A stretch of DNA of 64,000 bases from Euphorbia lathyris (GCF_963576675.1 NC_088910.1:29700531-29764530); one strand, 5' to 3'; numbered from the stretch's first letter, positions 44,255 through 55,330 are shown. The notes: generated by a model not told the origin, from the letters alone. A program made the numbers and translations.

Positions 44255-44758
44255 AAACATTTGTAAAAATATATTGGAGGTTCAAAAGCTTACAAATATG
44301 TGTTAAAATTGTCTCCGCTTACAGAGCTAAAAAAAAAAATCTTTAACGAAATTCATTAGTAATTGGTACCATAAAATATGATCAATAACATACGATGATA
44401 CTATGTGGGTGTTTGTTTCAGCTTTTTGAAGGAGCGTTTAGCGTTTCACTCCAAACCGCAGGAAATATAGCATTTAGTTATGTTTATCTAACCGCAGCGT
44501 TTAACATTTTCTCTGGAAACTGCAGCGTTTTGGAGCGTTTCACGAAAAGCTCCTATTTGGAGCTTTTCATAAACAGCTGTTTGTAGTTAGTTGTTATTGA
44601 CAGAATTATCCTTCTTATTTCCACAAAATATGTTTGTTCTTTAACATTATTTATATTTCTACAACATAATTACCGGAAAAACAAGGTTTTGTTGCGTTCA
44701 ATAAATTTTTTATTTTTTATATAGATTATTTTTATTAATTTGTGTAACACATTTTTTA
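44255..44758. other. No gene; possible partial transposon 44395-44590
   Basis: GGGTGTTTGTTTCAGCTTTT and paired GGAGCGTTTAGCGTTTCACTC / GGAGCGTTTCACGAAAAGCTCC words suggest a decayed inverted-repeat element; ends not resolved. Confidence 0.35.
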
Positions 44759-44767
44759 TTTTATAAT

Positions 44768-45359
44768 AGAATAAGGTGCAAAAATACTCCCAACATTTAT
44801 AGCGAGGAACAATTTTACCTTTAATGTCTAAAATAGTGCAATTATACCCCTAATTTTGGCAGTTAAAAGCAATTTTATAACATTGACAAATTGGGTCAAT
44901 TTGAGAAATAATCTACCAAACTGTCTTCTTGGTCATGAATATTGTCATCTACACTTCACATGTGCACGATTTTATCATCGTTAGTTACAGATCACAAACA
45001 TATTATTAGACGTGAATTTTTTTTTTAAGAAAATAAAAAAATATATTGTCTTTTGCACGAGTTGGACAAAAAAATTTCCAATATTTCATCAATTTAATAA
45101 ATATTAATTTTTAATTTTATTATTAAATCACAAAAAATATGAAATCTCTTTTTTAGAACCATTGGTATGTGCAATTGGTGTATAATAAGAAATAAACCAG
45201 AGGGGCTATAATTGGAGATACCATCGACCCAACTTGTCAATGTTAGGGGTAAAATTGCTCTTAGCTACCAGCGTTATGGGTAAAATTGAACCATTTTAGA
45301 CATTAAGAGTAAAATTATTCCTAGTTGTAAAAGTTATGAGCATTTTTTCGTATTTTTCC
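44768..45359. mobile_element. Mutator-like miniature element, older copy
   Basis: Same family as 46675-47261 (AAGGTGCAAAAATAC terminus; TTTAGACATTA-GAGTAAAATT arms). Flanked by 9-mers TTTTATAAT (44759-44767, 45360-45368). The right terminus is eroded. Confidence 0.7.
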
Positions 45360-45368
45360 TTTTATAAT

Positions 45369-45664
45369 TTCATCGTTTATTTCGTTAGCAAAAATGAGAA
45401 ATTAAAAGAAAAAAAAAAAAAAATAGAGATATGGAGAAGATGTATTTGATTTTTATTTTTTATTTTGGAATTTGTTTGTGATATTAGATAATAAGAGGGT
45501 TTAATTTGTAAAATAAATAAGTATAAAAACCAAATTAACTCTTTTCCCTTCGATTTTTAACACCGTTAGTCAATTTGGTATGTGTTTGCTAACGGAATGA
45601 ATGTCAAGGTACCATTTTGTAAATTTTTAAACCATAAGCCTGCAGTCGGAAACAGATATTATTT
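45369..45664. other. AT-rich spacer
   Basis: An A-run at 45407 and no gene. Confidence 0.5.
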
Positions 45665-45896
45665 TTGTACTATTCCCTATATGTTACAAATCTACGTGTT
45701 TTTCTATATTAAATAATTTTATATTATTATTTTTACATAGTATAATACATATTTTAATCGAATTTATACAATAATTTGTTGATTAATAAACAAAAAAATA
45801 AAAAATAGAAATCCGATTAATCTCCGACTAGTCCCCGATTAATCCTCGAGGGCCCTATCCGACCGATTCGCGTTTAGCGTTTTTTTACAACATTGC
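45665..45896 (-). repeat. Inverse copy of the repeat at 31984-32225
   Basis: Read on the minus strand it starts AATGTTGTAAAAAAACGC and includes GGATTAATCGGGGACTAGTC, then the AT-rich tail TACTATGTAAAAATAATAAT, in the order seen at 31984. Confidence 0.55.
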
Positions 45897-46665
45897 TCCT
45901 AGTTATAATATAACTTAACAATATAATTTAAAATACTTTATTTGTAAAGGAAACATACAAAAGGAAACATACAACCGATAGGTATCTGTTTATAAAATTG
46001 GCAAAACACCCACATTTTTTTGATACTTTTCCCTCAATTTAAATCTAATTAGTTCGTAACCAACTTGATGTCTAATTGTTAGATTTTTTTGTATAGTTAC
46101 AGTTAGAGACCCTACCCACATGCATTCAAACTAATGTTTAGATATTGTTTTCGTTCATTTAATGACTGTATATATAATATTTTAGATTTGTTTCATTTTT
46201 GGTTCCCAGCCGAAATATCTTCAACAATCCAACCCTTCTCTTCTCTTGATCCCACCACACTCACTTTATTCAACTATGTCACTCTTCAAATAATGCAATA
46301 AGGATTTTACAATATTGTGTTAAACTCTTCCTAATCAGGATCACAATAACAATAAATAGGGTATACTCTTATTTTACCCTTTAATTATTTATACTATATA
46401 GTACATTCTAAATCACATTTTAGTTTTACATAATTTTTATGAATATATCCACTGATACATTTACCGTTAAATATTAAAAACTAAATAATAAACTATAGGG
46501 TGTTTTTTGTATCTTTAATTTTTTTTTTTTTTTTACAAATTTGGAGCACTTTGACTAACTTCACAGATATTATAAAAATTAAACCCATAACCCCATAATA
46601 TTGAAAATTTTGTTCGAATCTGTCAAAGAACCCTTACTAAGTGCAGTTTCCAATTCATTTAGTTC
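45897..46665 (+). other. No gene; contains PMEI-unit block (copy 2 upstream)
   Basis: 46085-46260 carries the GAGACCCTACCCACATGCATTC block and the CCAGCCGAAATATCTTCAACAATCC words found upstream of the other PMEI copies. The rest is AT-rich. Confidence 0.5.
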
Positions 46666-46674
46666 GATTTATTA

Positions 46675-47261
46675 GGGTTAAGGTGCAAAAATACCCCTAA
46701 CGTTTTGGATCAGGAGCAATTTTACCCCTAACGTCTAAAATGGTGCAATTTTGCCCCTAACGTTGGAAGTCAAGAGCAATTTTACCCCAACGTTAATAAA
46801 TTGGATCAATTTCAGACACTATTATAAAACACAGATATTTTTGTTCCTTATTCAGCACCAATTGCATAACAATTTGTTCTAAAAAAAGGATTTCATGTTT
46901 TTATAATTTAATAATAGAATTTGATATTAATATTTATAAATTTGGTGAATTTTTTGAATTTATTGTCTAATTTGTACAAAAAGACAGTATATTTTTTTAT
47001 TTTTTATTTTTATTTTCACATCTCAACGTATGTTTATAATTTGTTACTGATAAAATGACACACGTATGAAGTGTAGATGACAAGAATCATGACCGAGAAG
47101 AAAGTTTGATGAATTATTTCTCAAATTGACTCAATTTATTAACGTTAGGGGTAAAATTGCTCTTGGCTTCCAACGTTAGGGGTAAAATTGCACCATTTTA
47201 GACGTTAGGGGTAAAATTGCTCCTCGTCCAAAACGTTAGGGGTATTTTTACACCTTAACCC
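46675..47261. mobile_element. Mutator-like miniature element (587 bp)
   Basis: Terminal repeats GGGTTAAGGTGCAAAAATAC / GTATTTTTACACCTTAACCC with paired arms for more than 100 bases, and an exact 9-bp target duplication GATTTATTA (46666-46674, 47262-47270). Confidence 0.9.
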
Positions 47262-47270
47262 GATTTATTA

Positions 47271-47650
47271 TAATGTGCGTTTCTTCGGTCTCTAAGTCTA
47301 CAGGTATTCCAATCGGTCCTTGTGCTACAGTGGAGGCAGGAGAAGCCCATGCCATTCTGATTGAGTTCTATGCGAAGATTGCGGTGGATATTATTACATC
47401 GGGCTCTTTCCCCTCTACGGTCGTTTATGATTTTCTCTACGGTCCTTTATAATCTTTATGTTGATATTGCAACTCTAGTCTGTCAGTTGCCTTGTTGTTC
47501 AATTATTTTTGCAAGTAGAGATTATAATAGGGTTGCACATAATATCGCTAGTTGGGCTAAGGACCTATTAACTCCGATTATCTTGATGGAGGATTGTTCT
47601 TCTACTGTCTAGAGTATTGTCTGTAATGAAGTTTCTGCTATTAATTAATT
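47271..47650 (+). pseudogene. LINE RNase H C-terminal fragment
   Basis: Plus-strand readings include GPCATVEAGEAHAILIE and, in another frame, LVCQLPCCSIIFASRDYNRVAHNIASWAKDL, the typical end of a plant LINE RNase H (R-x2-N-x2-AHxxA). A frameshift separates them. The Mutator-like element adjoins on the left and seems inserted within it. Confidence 0.55.
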
Positions 47651-48505
47651 CATTTGCTTTTCTCAAAAACCCAATTAACCAAAAGATTAAGCTAATAGTT
47701 AAAGTTCAATAATAGCTTTTGTATTTATCTCTGACACATCTTCGCGGTGAACATCTTCTGCTTTAACCATGTACAACACAAGCTCATCGTACCATGTAAT
47801 TGAATTTCACAATTAATGGGGTTTTTAGATTCGAACTCTTGACTACTAGGTCTAAGAGACCTTGATACCATACAAAAGAATTAGTTTAAGAAAATAGTTA
47901 AACTGATATCCAGAGTAGATGTGCAATTAAATTATCCTAAATTGATGGGAAAAAAGAAGTTTGTTCTAAATTCCTTATCTCACTGGTTTTTTCAGCATAA
48001 TTATCACAGTAGTAATAGTTGTTGGTGTATTTATACATGTGTACTTAGGTTGTTGGTCAAGTTCTTTCCTATACTATTTGATATATTAAAGATATAAATT
48101 TTTATTATATAGCATTGTTGGGTTAATATCATAGTGATTAATGTTTTCCTACTAATTACAACTTTTATTTATTTATTTAAAAGTATCTCGATTACAATTA
48201 ATATCTTAACATACTAAAACTGACTCTAGCTAGTAAGCCTTTCGTTTTCTAGTCGGCTGTTAAATGTGCATAACTATAGAGTTTACCCCAGTGTACCCCT
48301 TCTTGATATACGAGCATTATAATATTGGCCTTAACTTTAACTAATAACTAAACCTTTAGCAATCTTTTTGGACTAGCATGTATCACTTTCTTCATACAAT
48401 AATTTTTATTTTGGACCCTACTAGTACATTCCCACTTGATATTATATAAATATCAAATTACACAATTACCCTTTCTTCCTACAACAAAGCTATTATTTTT
48501 TGTCC
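47651..48505 (+). promoter_or_regulatory. Upstream region of PMEI copy 2
   Basis: 47955-48090 matches 32620-32740 before copy 1, and 48215-48445 is the promoter block common to all copies (ACTGACTCTAGCTAGTAAGCC, GCATAACTATAG, TTTTGGACTAG, TTTTGGACCCTACTA). No gene. Confidence 0.5.
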
Positions 48506-48512
48506 TATAAAT
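48506..48512 (+). promoter_or_regulatory. TATA box, PMEI copy 2
   Basis: TATAAAT in GTCCTATAAATTGAGGACC, 81 bases before the ATG. Confidence 0.75.
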
Positions 48513-48586
48513 TGAGGACCTTCCTTCCACATTCATCATCAACCCATTAGCTCTTAACTAATTAAGAAGCTGAAATTGAAGTAAAA

Positions 48587-49198
48587 ATGGCAGCTTTTTC
48601 AACCAATTCTTTAGGCAAATTCCTTCTCATTCTTATTGCCCTCAGCTTCCACCTAAATTCCATATCAGCTGCTAGAAATCTTAACCCAAAAACAAACACA
48701 GAGTTTATAAGATCATCTTGCAGTTCAACGACTTATCCACAACTTTGCTATAGTTCCCTCTCTGTCCAGGCCACCAAAATCAATGCCAGTCCTAAACTTC
48801 TAGCCAATGCTGCCCTAAATGTAACATTACTTTCTGCTAAATCAACTTCAAACAGTATGCTAAAACTCTCTCACAGCCATGGGATGAAGCCAAGGGAAGT
48901 AGGAGCTATGCAAGACTGTGTAGAAGAGCTAAGTGACGCCGTATATGAGCTTTCTAAATCAATTAATGAAATGGGGAAGGCCAAAGGTTCCAATTTTCAG
49001 CTAATGATTAACGACATACAGACATGGGTTAGTGCTGCCTTGACAGATGAAACTACTTGCAGTGACGGCTTTTCCGAGCAGATGATGGATGGTAAGTTGA
49101 AGAATAATGTTAGAGGACAGATTGTGAATATTGCTCATTTGACTAGCAATGCTTTATCCTTGGTCAACAATTATGCCACTCTTCATGGTTCCAAGTAG
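48587..49198 (+). CDS. Secreted invertase/pectin methylesterase inhibitor, copy 2
   Basis: Single exon, 203 residues: signal peptide (KFLLILIALSFHLNSISA), then the inhibitor domain with the Cys pattern CSSTTYPQLC, AMQDCVEEL and ETTCSDGF. It differs from copy 3 by scattered substitutions (SVQATK for SIHATK, SHSHGMKP, SDAVYEL, FSEQMMDGKLKNN) and ends GSK because the stop seen after LHG in copies 3 and 4 is lost. Starts at the only suitable ATG after the TATA box. All structural Cys are kept, so it is probably functional. Confidence 0.9.
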   Translation: MAAFSTNSLGKFLLILIALSFHLNSISAARNLNPKTNTEFIRSSCSSTTYPQLCYSSLSVQATKINASPKLLANAALNVTLLSAKSTSNSMLKLSHSHGMKPREVGAMQDCVEELSDAVYELSKSINEMGKAKGSNFQLMINDIQTWVSAALTDETTCSDGFSEQMMDGKLKNNVRGQIVNIAHLTSNALSLVNNYATLHGSK

Positions 49199-49675
49199 AG
49201 ATAATTACTGAAATAGTTCTGGCTAATATGTAGATATTAGATAGTATGATCAGTCATGTAGAAGGCATATATGCAGTGTGATATATATTGCTTTTTATAC
49301 AAGTATGGGAGCATAGGAGAGAGTGTTGAAGGGTTTTTTTTTTTTTTTTTTTTTTTTGTTGTTGATAAAATGTTGAGGGTTATGTGTATATAGAAAGTAT
49401 TATATGAATTGGTGTGGAATTATAATGGAAATTTTCTATTGTTTTTCTTTCCAAATTCCTGTTCAAATTTGGAGCATTATGATGTTCATGGCATAAAAAA
49501 GGGCAATTTGCAAGTGAGTGCAAGACAGAAGATGTGCTGTGCTTACATGCACGCAGAGAAGTAAAAGACAAAATGATAGGAGAAAGTGTGTATATGGTCC
49601 AGAAAGCAGGCAAAGCAAAATAAATAAATAAAAGGTAAAACGCATGCTAAACCCTGTTGTGTCATGTTTTAAGTT
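49199..49675 (+). other. 3' flank of PMEI copy 2
   Basis: Homologous to the other 3' flanks, plus a T-run at 49336-49359 followed by GTTGTTGATAAAATGTTGAGGGTTA, a short insertion interrupting GTGTTGA. No gene. Confidence 0.5.
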
Positions 49676-50175
49676 ATCGTTGGGGGCAACCGGAATAGCA
49701 GCCGCAGGTCATTTGCGATGCGCGACAAGTATTGCGCACCAGAAAATTAGGGAAGCAGGTCTTGGTTACGTGATCGACAGTCCACCTAAATATGCAACTT
49801 AGGAGGGGTTGTAGGAATTTAAATCAGTATATCCTCATTACCACCTTAAAGAAAAGGTGAATTGAGGAGAGGGGAGTGTCACACTAGCTGATGTGGTCAA
49901 GGGGACTGATGTCGAGCTTGCGGAGTGCAAGCTAGTGGCAGCATTCGGCCAAGGCATTCCAGGCGAGTTCCGGGGTGGCACAAATACTTCAAAATGCATT
50001 GACTTTATGTTATTTTAGTTATGTTGCTGTTATGCCTTATTTAGCTAATTTGCTATTATTTAGGAGCAGTAATTTCCCTAGCCATTTTGCTATTATTTTG
50101 GTGAATAATCATTCTGTCATTCTTTCTCATATCTTCTACAACTTGCTGGAGTTTGCACTCGCTCGAAGAGTGTGG
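49676..50175 (+). mobile_element. Ty3/gypsy 3' end: internal remnant and LTR
   Basis: Decayed counterpart of 53877-54545. A purine-rich GAGGAGAGGGGAG stretch precedes TGTCACACTAGCTGATGTGG at 49877, the LTR start. It shares AGCAGGTCTTGG, CATTCCAGGCGAGTTC, GTTATTTTAGTTATGTTGCT and CAACTTGCTGGAGTTTG. The LTR end is not certain. Confidence 0.6.
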
Positions 50176-50264
50176 GTTAGATCAACTGTTTAGATCGTAT
50201 CATTCTTCTTTATGTAAACTTATAATCATGCTTATAAATATCCAATGTGAGACAGTTAAAAACA

Positions 50265-50399
50265 GAGGGTCAGCCTTGGCGCAACGATAAACGTTGTTGT
50301 CGTGTGACCGAGAGGACACGGGTTCGAGTCTTAGGAGCGGCCTCTTGCCAAAAAAATTGGCAGGGGAAGGCGGGACGCGTAATGCACCGGGCCGCCCTT
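50265..50399 (+). mobile_element. tRNA-derived SINE (135 bp)
   Basis: Contains an A box-like CTTGGCGCAACGATAAACG and a B box GGGTTCGAGTC with normal Pol III spacing, then a tail GGCAGGGGAAGGCGGGACGC... ending in T-residues. An exact 17-bp target duplication TGAGACAGTTAAAAACA flanks it (50248-50264, 50400-50416). Confidence 0.9.
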
Positions 50400-50416
50400 T
50401 GAGACAGTTAAAAACA

Positions 50417-50580
50417 CTCCTTAACCCAACAAGTCATTAATAGCAAACAGATAATATTAGTATCCAACTTGGTGTCTAATTGTTAGAAAGAAGACATCCT
50501 TTTCTTATGGTTATGGTTAGAGACCCTACCCACATGCATTGAAGCTAATGCTTGAAGACAAATTACCATATGCATTCATC
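50417..50580 (+). other. PMEI-unit block
   Basis: Carries GAGACCCTACCCACATGCATTGAAGC. A second such block follows at 51405, so part of the duplicated unit is present twice before copy 3. Confidence 0.5.
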
Positions 50581-50990
50581 TTTTTGCAGAAAATCCCACA
50601 AGTTTGTAAACTTTTAAATTACGAGAATAATTTTATAAATACATAAAACTACAATATTTATTTATATAATTACCCTAAATTAATATTATATTTATACATA
50701 ACTACTTTTTTATGATAGTAATAGTATACCTAAATAATATAATTGGCCCCTTTTATGTAAAATAAAATTTTATTTTCAAGAGAAATCGATGAAAATGCTC
50801 CTAGATAGGCTCCCTTTAGAAATACATTATGGTTCCATTACTGCTGGATAGATATTTTAGCTCGGTACATAAAATATCTATGTATTTCTAAAATTTCTAA
50901 AAATATCTAAAATAATAGTACTAGTGTCTATCGATAGCTTCTCAACAAGACACTATTTTATTTATTCACCCAATATAGTACTTTACCCAT
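50581..50990 (+). repeat. Diverged duplicate of 14430-14551 plus 15647-15905 (empty site)
   Basis: Continuous here where the 14.5 kb copy is split by the 1.1-kb Mutator-like element; TAACTACTT at 50699-50707 corresponds to the single uninserted target. Confidence 0.75.
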
Positions 50991-51676
50991 AATAATTAAT
51001 CCCTCCATTTTATTGTATCTATCCTTTTTATTACTTTCATTAAAATTAGACAGGTAGGAGTATTAAATAAAATTATATTTGAAAGCTAATTTAGTGGTTA
51101 AGATGAAATTACCTTTATTTTATAAAGATTCATAATTTACTTAATCCATAAATTTAAAACTAATTATTAATTCTAAATGACAGATTAAATACGTGTTCTA
51201 GAATCCAAGAAACACTTTCCTTATTCTACTAAATGAATAAACAAGGATAAAATTGAAAATTGAAAAAAACAAAAATTTTATTAAAAATCTATAAAGTCGC
51301 AACACATATAGTAGAATGAAAGGAATACGTCAAGGAACCATTTAAAACAAAAGCATAACCAAATAGTTAATTTTCAAAGACAACTTTTTTTTTATGGTTA
51401 TAGTTTAGAGACCCTACCGACATGCATTCAAGCTAATGTTTTCAAATCAAATTATCCATATGTATGTATGCATCTTTTCAAACTGACAAATTATCAAGTT
51501 GCATGTCTATATTATCCCACTTGATTTGGGTTTTAAACATACAAGTTGCAAGTCTAATTTTGTTCACTTAATGAATACATAGTTTTTAGATTTCTTTTTT
51601 CTTCTTTTTCGGCTCCCAGCAATATCTTAAACAACCGAACCCTACTATTGATCCCACCACCCATTTTATTCCCAGG
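50991..51676 (+). other. No gene; second PMEI-unit block
   Basis: 51405-51660 has GAGACCCTACCGACATGCATTCAAGC, AAGTTGCATGTCTATATTATC and CGGCTCCCAGCAATATCTTAA, matching 55095-55300 and 31360-31420. Confidence 0.5.
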
Positions 51677-51807
51677 TAAATTACATCCATAACCACTCAA
51701 CTTCATCTTTACTAACATTGTGGACATTGTGGACACTCAACTTCAAAACTTAAAATAAAGTTGAGTTGAGTGTAAAGATGAAGTTGAGTGGTTATGGATG
51801 TAATTTA
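51677..51807. repeat. Fold-back inverted repeat, 36-base arms
   Basis: TAAATTACATCCATAACCAC at the left pairs with GTGGTTATGGATGTAATTTA at the right, continuing through TCAACTTCATCTTTAC / GTAAAGATGAAGTTGA. The loop contains a GTGGACATT duplication. Confidence 0.8.
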
Positions 51808-52526
51808 GCTAGTGAGAATGGCTAGTTCAATATTTAGCCATTATAAATATGAATAAAAAAAATACACATAGTTAGCCAAATTTAGCTAGTGGAAATGGCT
51901 AGTTCAATATTTTAGTGAGCCATGTCACTGTGTTTGAGTGCTTCACTCTCTAAATAGCTAAGTAAATTTGACAATTTAGAGAGTCATGTCATCCTATTGG
52001 AAATGCTCTAAAGGGTAGCGTTAAATGATTTTTATGTTAGATTTTGAAGTTGAATGTGTATAATATTAGTAAGGGAAAAGTTAAATGAACATGGTGTAAT
52101 TTACCTATCTGTAAAAGTATCTTTTATTTTTATTTAATAATTTAGAAGAATATAATATTTTAGCATACTAAAACTGACTCTAGTTTAGCCAGTAGTCTTT
52201 CGTTTTCTAGTAGTTCTAACTTCAAATGTATAAAAGACACAAGAAATGAAATAATTGAGTAGGCGGCTGTTAAATAGGCATAACTATAAGTTTTGTCCCG
52301 AGTACACCTACTTGAAACTCGAAAACTGTTTTAGGATAGATTCATATGCAAGCATCACAATATTGGCCTCAACTATATCTACAACTTTAGTAATATTTTT
52401 GGACTAGATTGGAATCTGTCTTCACACAATAATTTTGGACCCTACTAATACTTTCTTCCCACTTGATATTATATAATGTAAAATTCCATAATTGCCCTTG
52501 GTACTATAAGCTAGTAGTTTTGGTCC
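51808..52526 (+). promoter_or_regulatory. Upstream region of PMEI copy 3
   Basis: 51815-51960 holds short repeats (TAGCTAGTG-GAATGGCTAGTTCAATATTT, twice). 52165-52480 is the shared promoter block (ACTGACTCTAG, GGCTGTTAAATAGGCATAAC, TTTTGGACTAGATTGGAAT, TTTTGGACCCTACTAATAC). Confidence 0.5.
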
Positions 52527-52533
52527 TATAAAT
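52527..52533 (+). promoter_or_regulatory. TATA box, PMEI copy 3
   Basis: TATAAAT in GGTCCTATAAATTGAGGACC, 84 bases before the ATG. Confidence 0.75.
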
Positions 52534-52610
52534 TGAGGACCTTCCTCCCATATTCATCATCAAACCATCACTAGCTCTTAACTAATTAAGAAGCTGAAAT
52601 TAAAGAAAAA

Positions 52611-53216
52611 ATGGCAGCTTTTTCTTCCAATTCTTTAGGCAAATTCCTTGTTATCCTTATGGCCATCAGCTTCCACCTAAATTCCATATCAGCTGCTAGA
52701 AATCTTAACTCAAAAACAAACACGGAGTTTATAAGATCATCATGCAGTTCAACTACTTATCCACAACTTTGCTATAGTTCCCTCTCTATCCACGCCACCA
52801 AAATCAATGCCAGCCCAAAACTTCTAGCCAATGCTGCTCTAAATGTAACATTATTGTCTGCTAAATCAACTTCAAACAGTATGCTAAAGCTCTCACATAG
52901 ACATGGGATGAAGCCAAGGGAAGTAGGAGCTATGCAAGATTGCGTAGAAGAGCTAAGTGACACCGTAGATGAGCTTTCTAAATCAATTAATGAAATGGGA
53001 AAGGCCAAAGGTTCAAATTTTCAGCTAATGATTAACGATATACAGACATGGGTTAGTGCTGCCTTGACAGATGAAACTACTTGCAGTGACGGCTTTTCAG
53101 GGAAGATGATGGATGGGAAGTTGAAGAGTAATGTTAGAGGACAGATTGTGAATATTGCTCACTTGACTAGCAATGCTTTGTCCTTGGTCAATAATTATGC
53201 CACTCTTCATGGTTAG
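52611..53216 (+). CDS. Secreted invertase/pectin methylesterase inhibitor, copy 3
   Basis: Single exon, 201 residues. Signal peptide 1-28 (KFLVILMAISFHLNSISA). Structural Cys at 45 and 54 (hairpin pair), 111 and 158. Two possible N-glycosylation sites: N66 (NAS) and N78 (NVT). Distinguishing residues are SDTVDEL and FSGKMMDGKLKSN. Ends LHG then TAG. With copies 2 and 4 it forms the tighter part of the array (4.0 and 5.0 kb spacing). A gypsy LTR fragment lies 0.66 kb downstream, as it does after copy 2. Confidence 0.9.
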   Translation: MAAFSSNSLGKFLVILMAISFHLNSISAARNLNSKTNTEFIRSSCSSTTYPQLCYSSLSIHATKINASPKLLANAALNVTLLSAKSTSNSMLKLSHRHGMKPREVGAMQDCVEELSDTVDELSKSINEMGKAKGSNFQLMINDIQTWVSAALTDETTCSDGFSGKMMDGKLKSNVRGQIVNIAHLTSNALSLVNNYATLHG

Positions 53217-53876
53217 AAGTAGAGATAATTACTGAAATAGCTTAATCATTGGGTAGTTATGGCCAATATATATATAGTATGTAATCATTTGGAAGCATAC
53301 GTATATGCAGTGTGATATATATTGTTTATGATATAAGGAAGCAAAGGAGAGTGTTTATGGTTAAGTGTATATACAAAGTATTACAGGAAACGGTGTGAAA
53401 TTAAAACGGCAATATTCTATTGTTTTTCTTTCAATTGATGATTATATTCCTGTTCAAATTTAGAGCATTATCATGTTCGGAAAGAGAAAAAAGAATGGCA
53501 ATTGGCAAGTGAGTCCAATACTCAAATAAAGGACAAAATCAGTTTGCGCTTTCATTAATTATATGAAAGTGGATAGCAAAAAGTGTGTATCATGTTGTGT
53601 CCAGAAAACAGGCAAAGCAAAGTAAATAAAAGGTAAAACGCATCCTAAAGCCTGTTGTGTCTACTGTAATATTATCTTGTACAGAAGATATCATGTTTTT
53701 GCATCTGTTTCGAAACCGAAACTATTGGAAACTTGTACGAAACATTTCAAGAAAACATAATGAGATATTGGCTAATCTCAAGTGCAGAGAAGTTGAGTTT
53801 GTAATATTATCACATATCAGTGGCTTCTCGACTTTCTCACAAGCTGACCAAGCCGACCAAGCAGTTTTGTAGACCA
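53217..53876 (+). other. 3' flank of PMEI copy 3
   Basis: Homologous to 34790-35430. TTTCAAGAAAACATAATGAG and neighbouring words are shared. No gene. Confidence 0.6.
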
Positions 53877-54545
53877 TTTACTATGATGGAGCGAATAGAT
53901 GTTGTGGCGTATAGGTTGGATTTACCACTGTCGAGCCATATTCCTTCGGTTTTTCATGTGTTACTTATAAAACTTTAAGTTGGTTAGGACGTGTATGTTG
54001 TTAGCGAAGTACCCATGGAGTTGAAGCAGGGACGGCTGGAAGAGCAGCCCCTGGCCATTTGTGATGCGCAACGGAAAGTTAGCAGAGCAGGTCTTGGTGT
54101 GTTGGGAGTCAACCGGAAAATGCAAGTAGTTGCAAGAGTTCAAATCGGTTTATTCCACCTTGAGGACAAGGTGAATTTCGAAGGGGAGGGGAGTGTTACA
54201 CTAGCTGATGTAGTCAAAGGACTAATGTCGAGCTTGGGAACGTGCAAGACAATGGCAGGGATTAGCCAAGCCGTTCCAGGCGAGTTCTTGGGTGGCACAA
54301 CGACTTCATAATGGATTGACTTTGTGTTATTTTAGTTATGTTGCTGTTATTTCTTAGCTAATTTGCTATTATTTAGAAGTAGTAATTGCCCTAGCTATTA
54401 GCTATTATTTTGGTGTAGTAGTTACTCTAGGTATTATATATACCTAGATTTTATGTTATTTGAGTTTGTTATGCAATCAATTCCAATTCTTTCTCATATT
54501 CTTCTATAACTTGCTGGAGTTTGTACTGGTTCGAAAAGGTTGTAA
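53877..54545 (+). mobile_element. Ty3/gypsy 3' end: integrase tail and LTR
   Basis: 53883-53970 reads MERIDVVAYRLDLPLSSHIPSVFHVLLIK, the linker after a gypsy integrase (I-x-x-V-A-Y-R-L-x-LP, H-x-VFHVS-LK), followed by a stop and a frame to 54310 with PLAICDAQRK. A polypurine tract AAGGGGAGGGGAG precedes the LTR start TGTTACACTAGCTGATG at 54194. The rest of the element is absent. The LTR end near 54545 is approximate. Confidence 0.7.
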
Positions 54546-55330
54546 ACTTTGTGGTTCTGCTTCAGATTCCTTCTGCTTAGCTCTAAACATCTCTCCCCCA
54601 CGCGTCTATTAACACCACGCCACGATAGCTCCCTTGCTCCAGCGATCCTCCCATCTCTCTAAAAATTTATGGATAAAAAGGTATTTTCATGTGAAGGGTT
54701 GTTTTTTAAGCTCTAGGAAGGTCAACCTGATGTTGTGGCTCGTTGACCAGTCACCAACCGATCATATGTACAACAGCCACAGTAGATCACCAGTAAATTA
54801 AATTTGGATATTTTTATGTGCAAAATTAAAAGTTATATATCAAAATATGAAATGGACTAAAAGTTGTATACCATAGGCATAATTGACCCCTTCTTCAAGG
54901 CAACAAGTTATTACTCTAACAATCAATAGCAGCAAAAAGACGATACTTAATTAAGATGGAAAATATTGCGTGTTGTGGCTGCCACCTTAATTAAGATGAT
55001 ATTATGGCTCAAATGAAGTTTTAATTGTTGTGGAGCTAATTAAGAGTGATTAATTGTTAGAAGGAAGCCCCTCGTCCCTTTCTCTGATGGTTACGTTTAG
55101 AGACCCTACCCACATGCATTCAAGCTAATTTTTTTCTATTTCAAGCCATCTTTTAAAGAACAAATTACCAAGTTGCATGTCTATATTGGGTTCAAAACAT
55201 TCAGATGCTAATTTCGTTCATTTAATGAATATATAGTTTTTTGATTTTTTTTTTGTCGGCTCCCAGAAATATGAAATATCTTTGAACAATCGAACCCTTC
55301 TCTTGGAACACAACCCACTTTATTTCCGGG
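54546..55330 (+). other. No gene; PMEI-unit block (copy 4 upstream)
   Basis: 55065-55320 carries GAGACCCTACCCACATGCATTC, AAGTTGCATGTCTATATT and CGGCTCCCAGAAATATG as before the other copies. The GC-richer stretch 54570-54660 has no frame. Confidence 0.5.

Noticed and set aside
50265..50399. A functional tRNA gene
   Set aside because: A and B boxes are present, but the acceptor stem is absent and the target duplication shows a SINE.
52772..53008. Antisense frames inside the PMEI genes (also 34595-34807, 57819-58064, 58030-58257)
   Set aside because: Conserved only because the sense strand is conserved; no features of their own.
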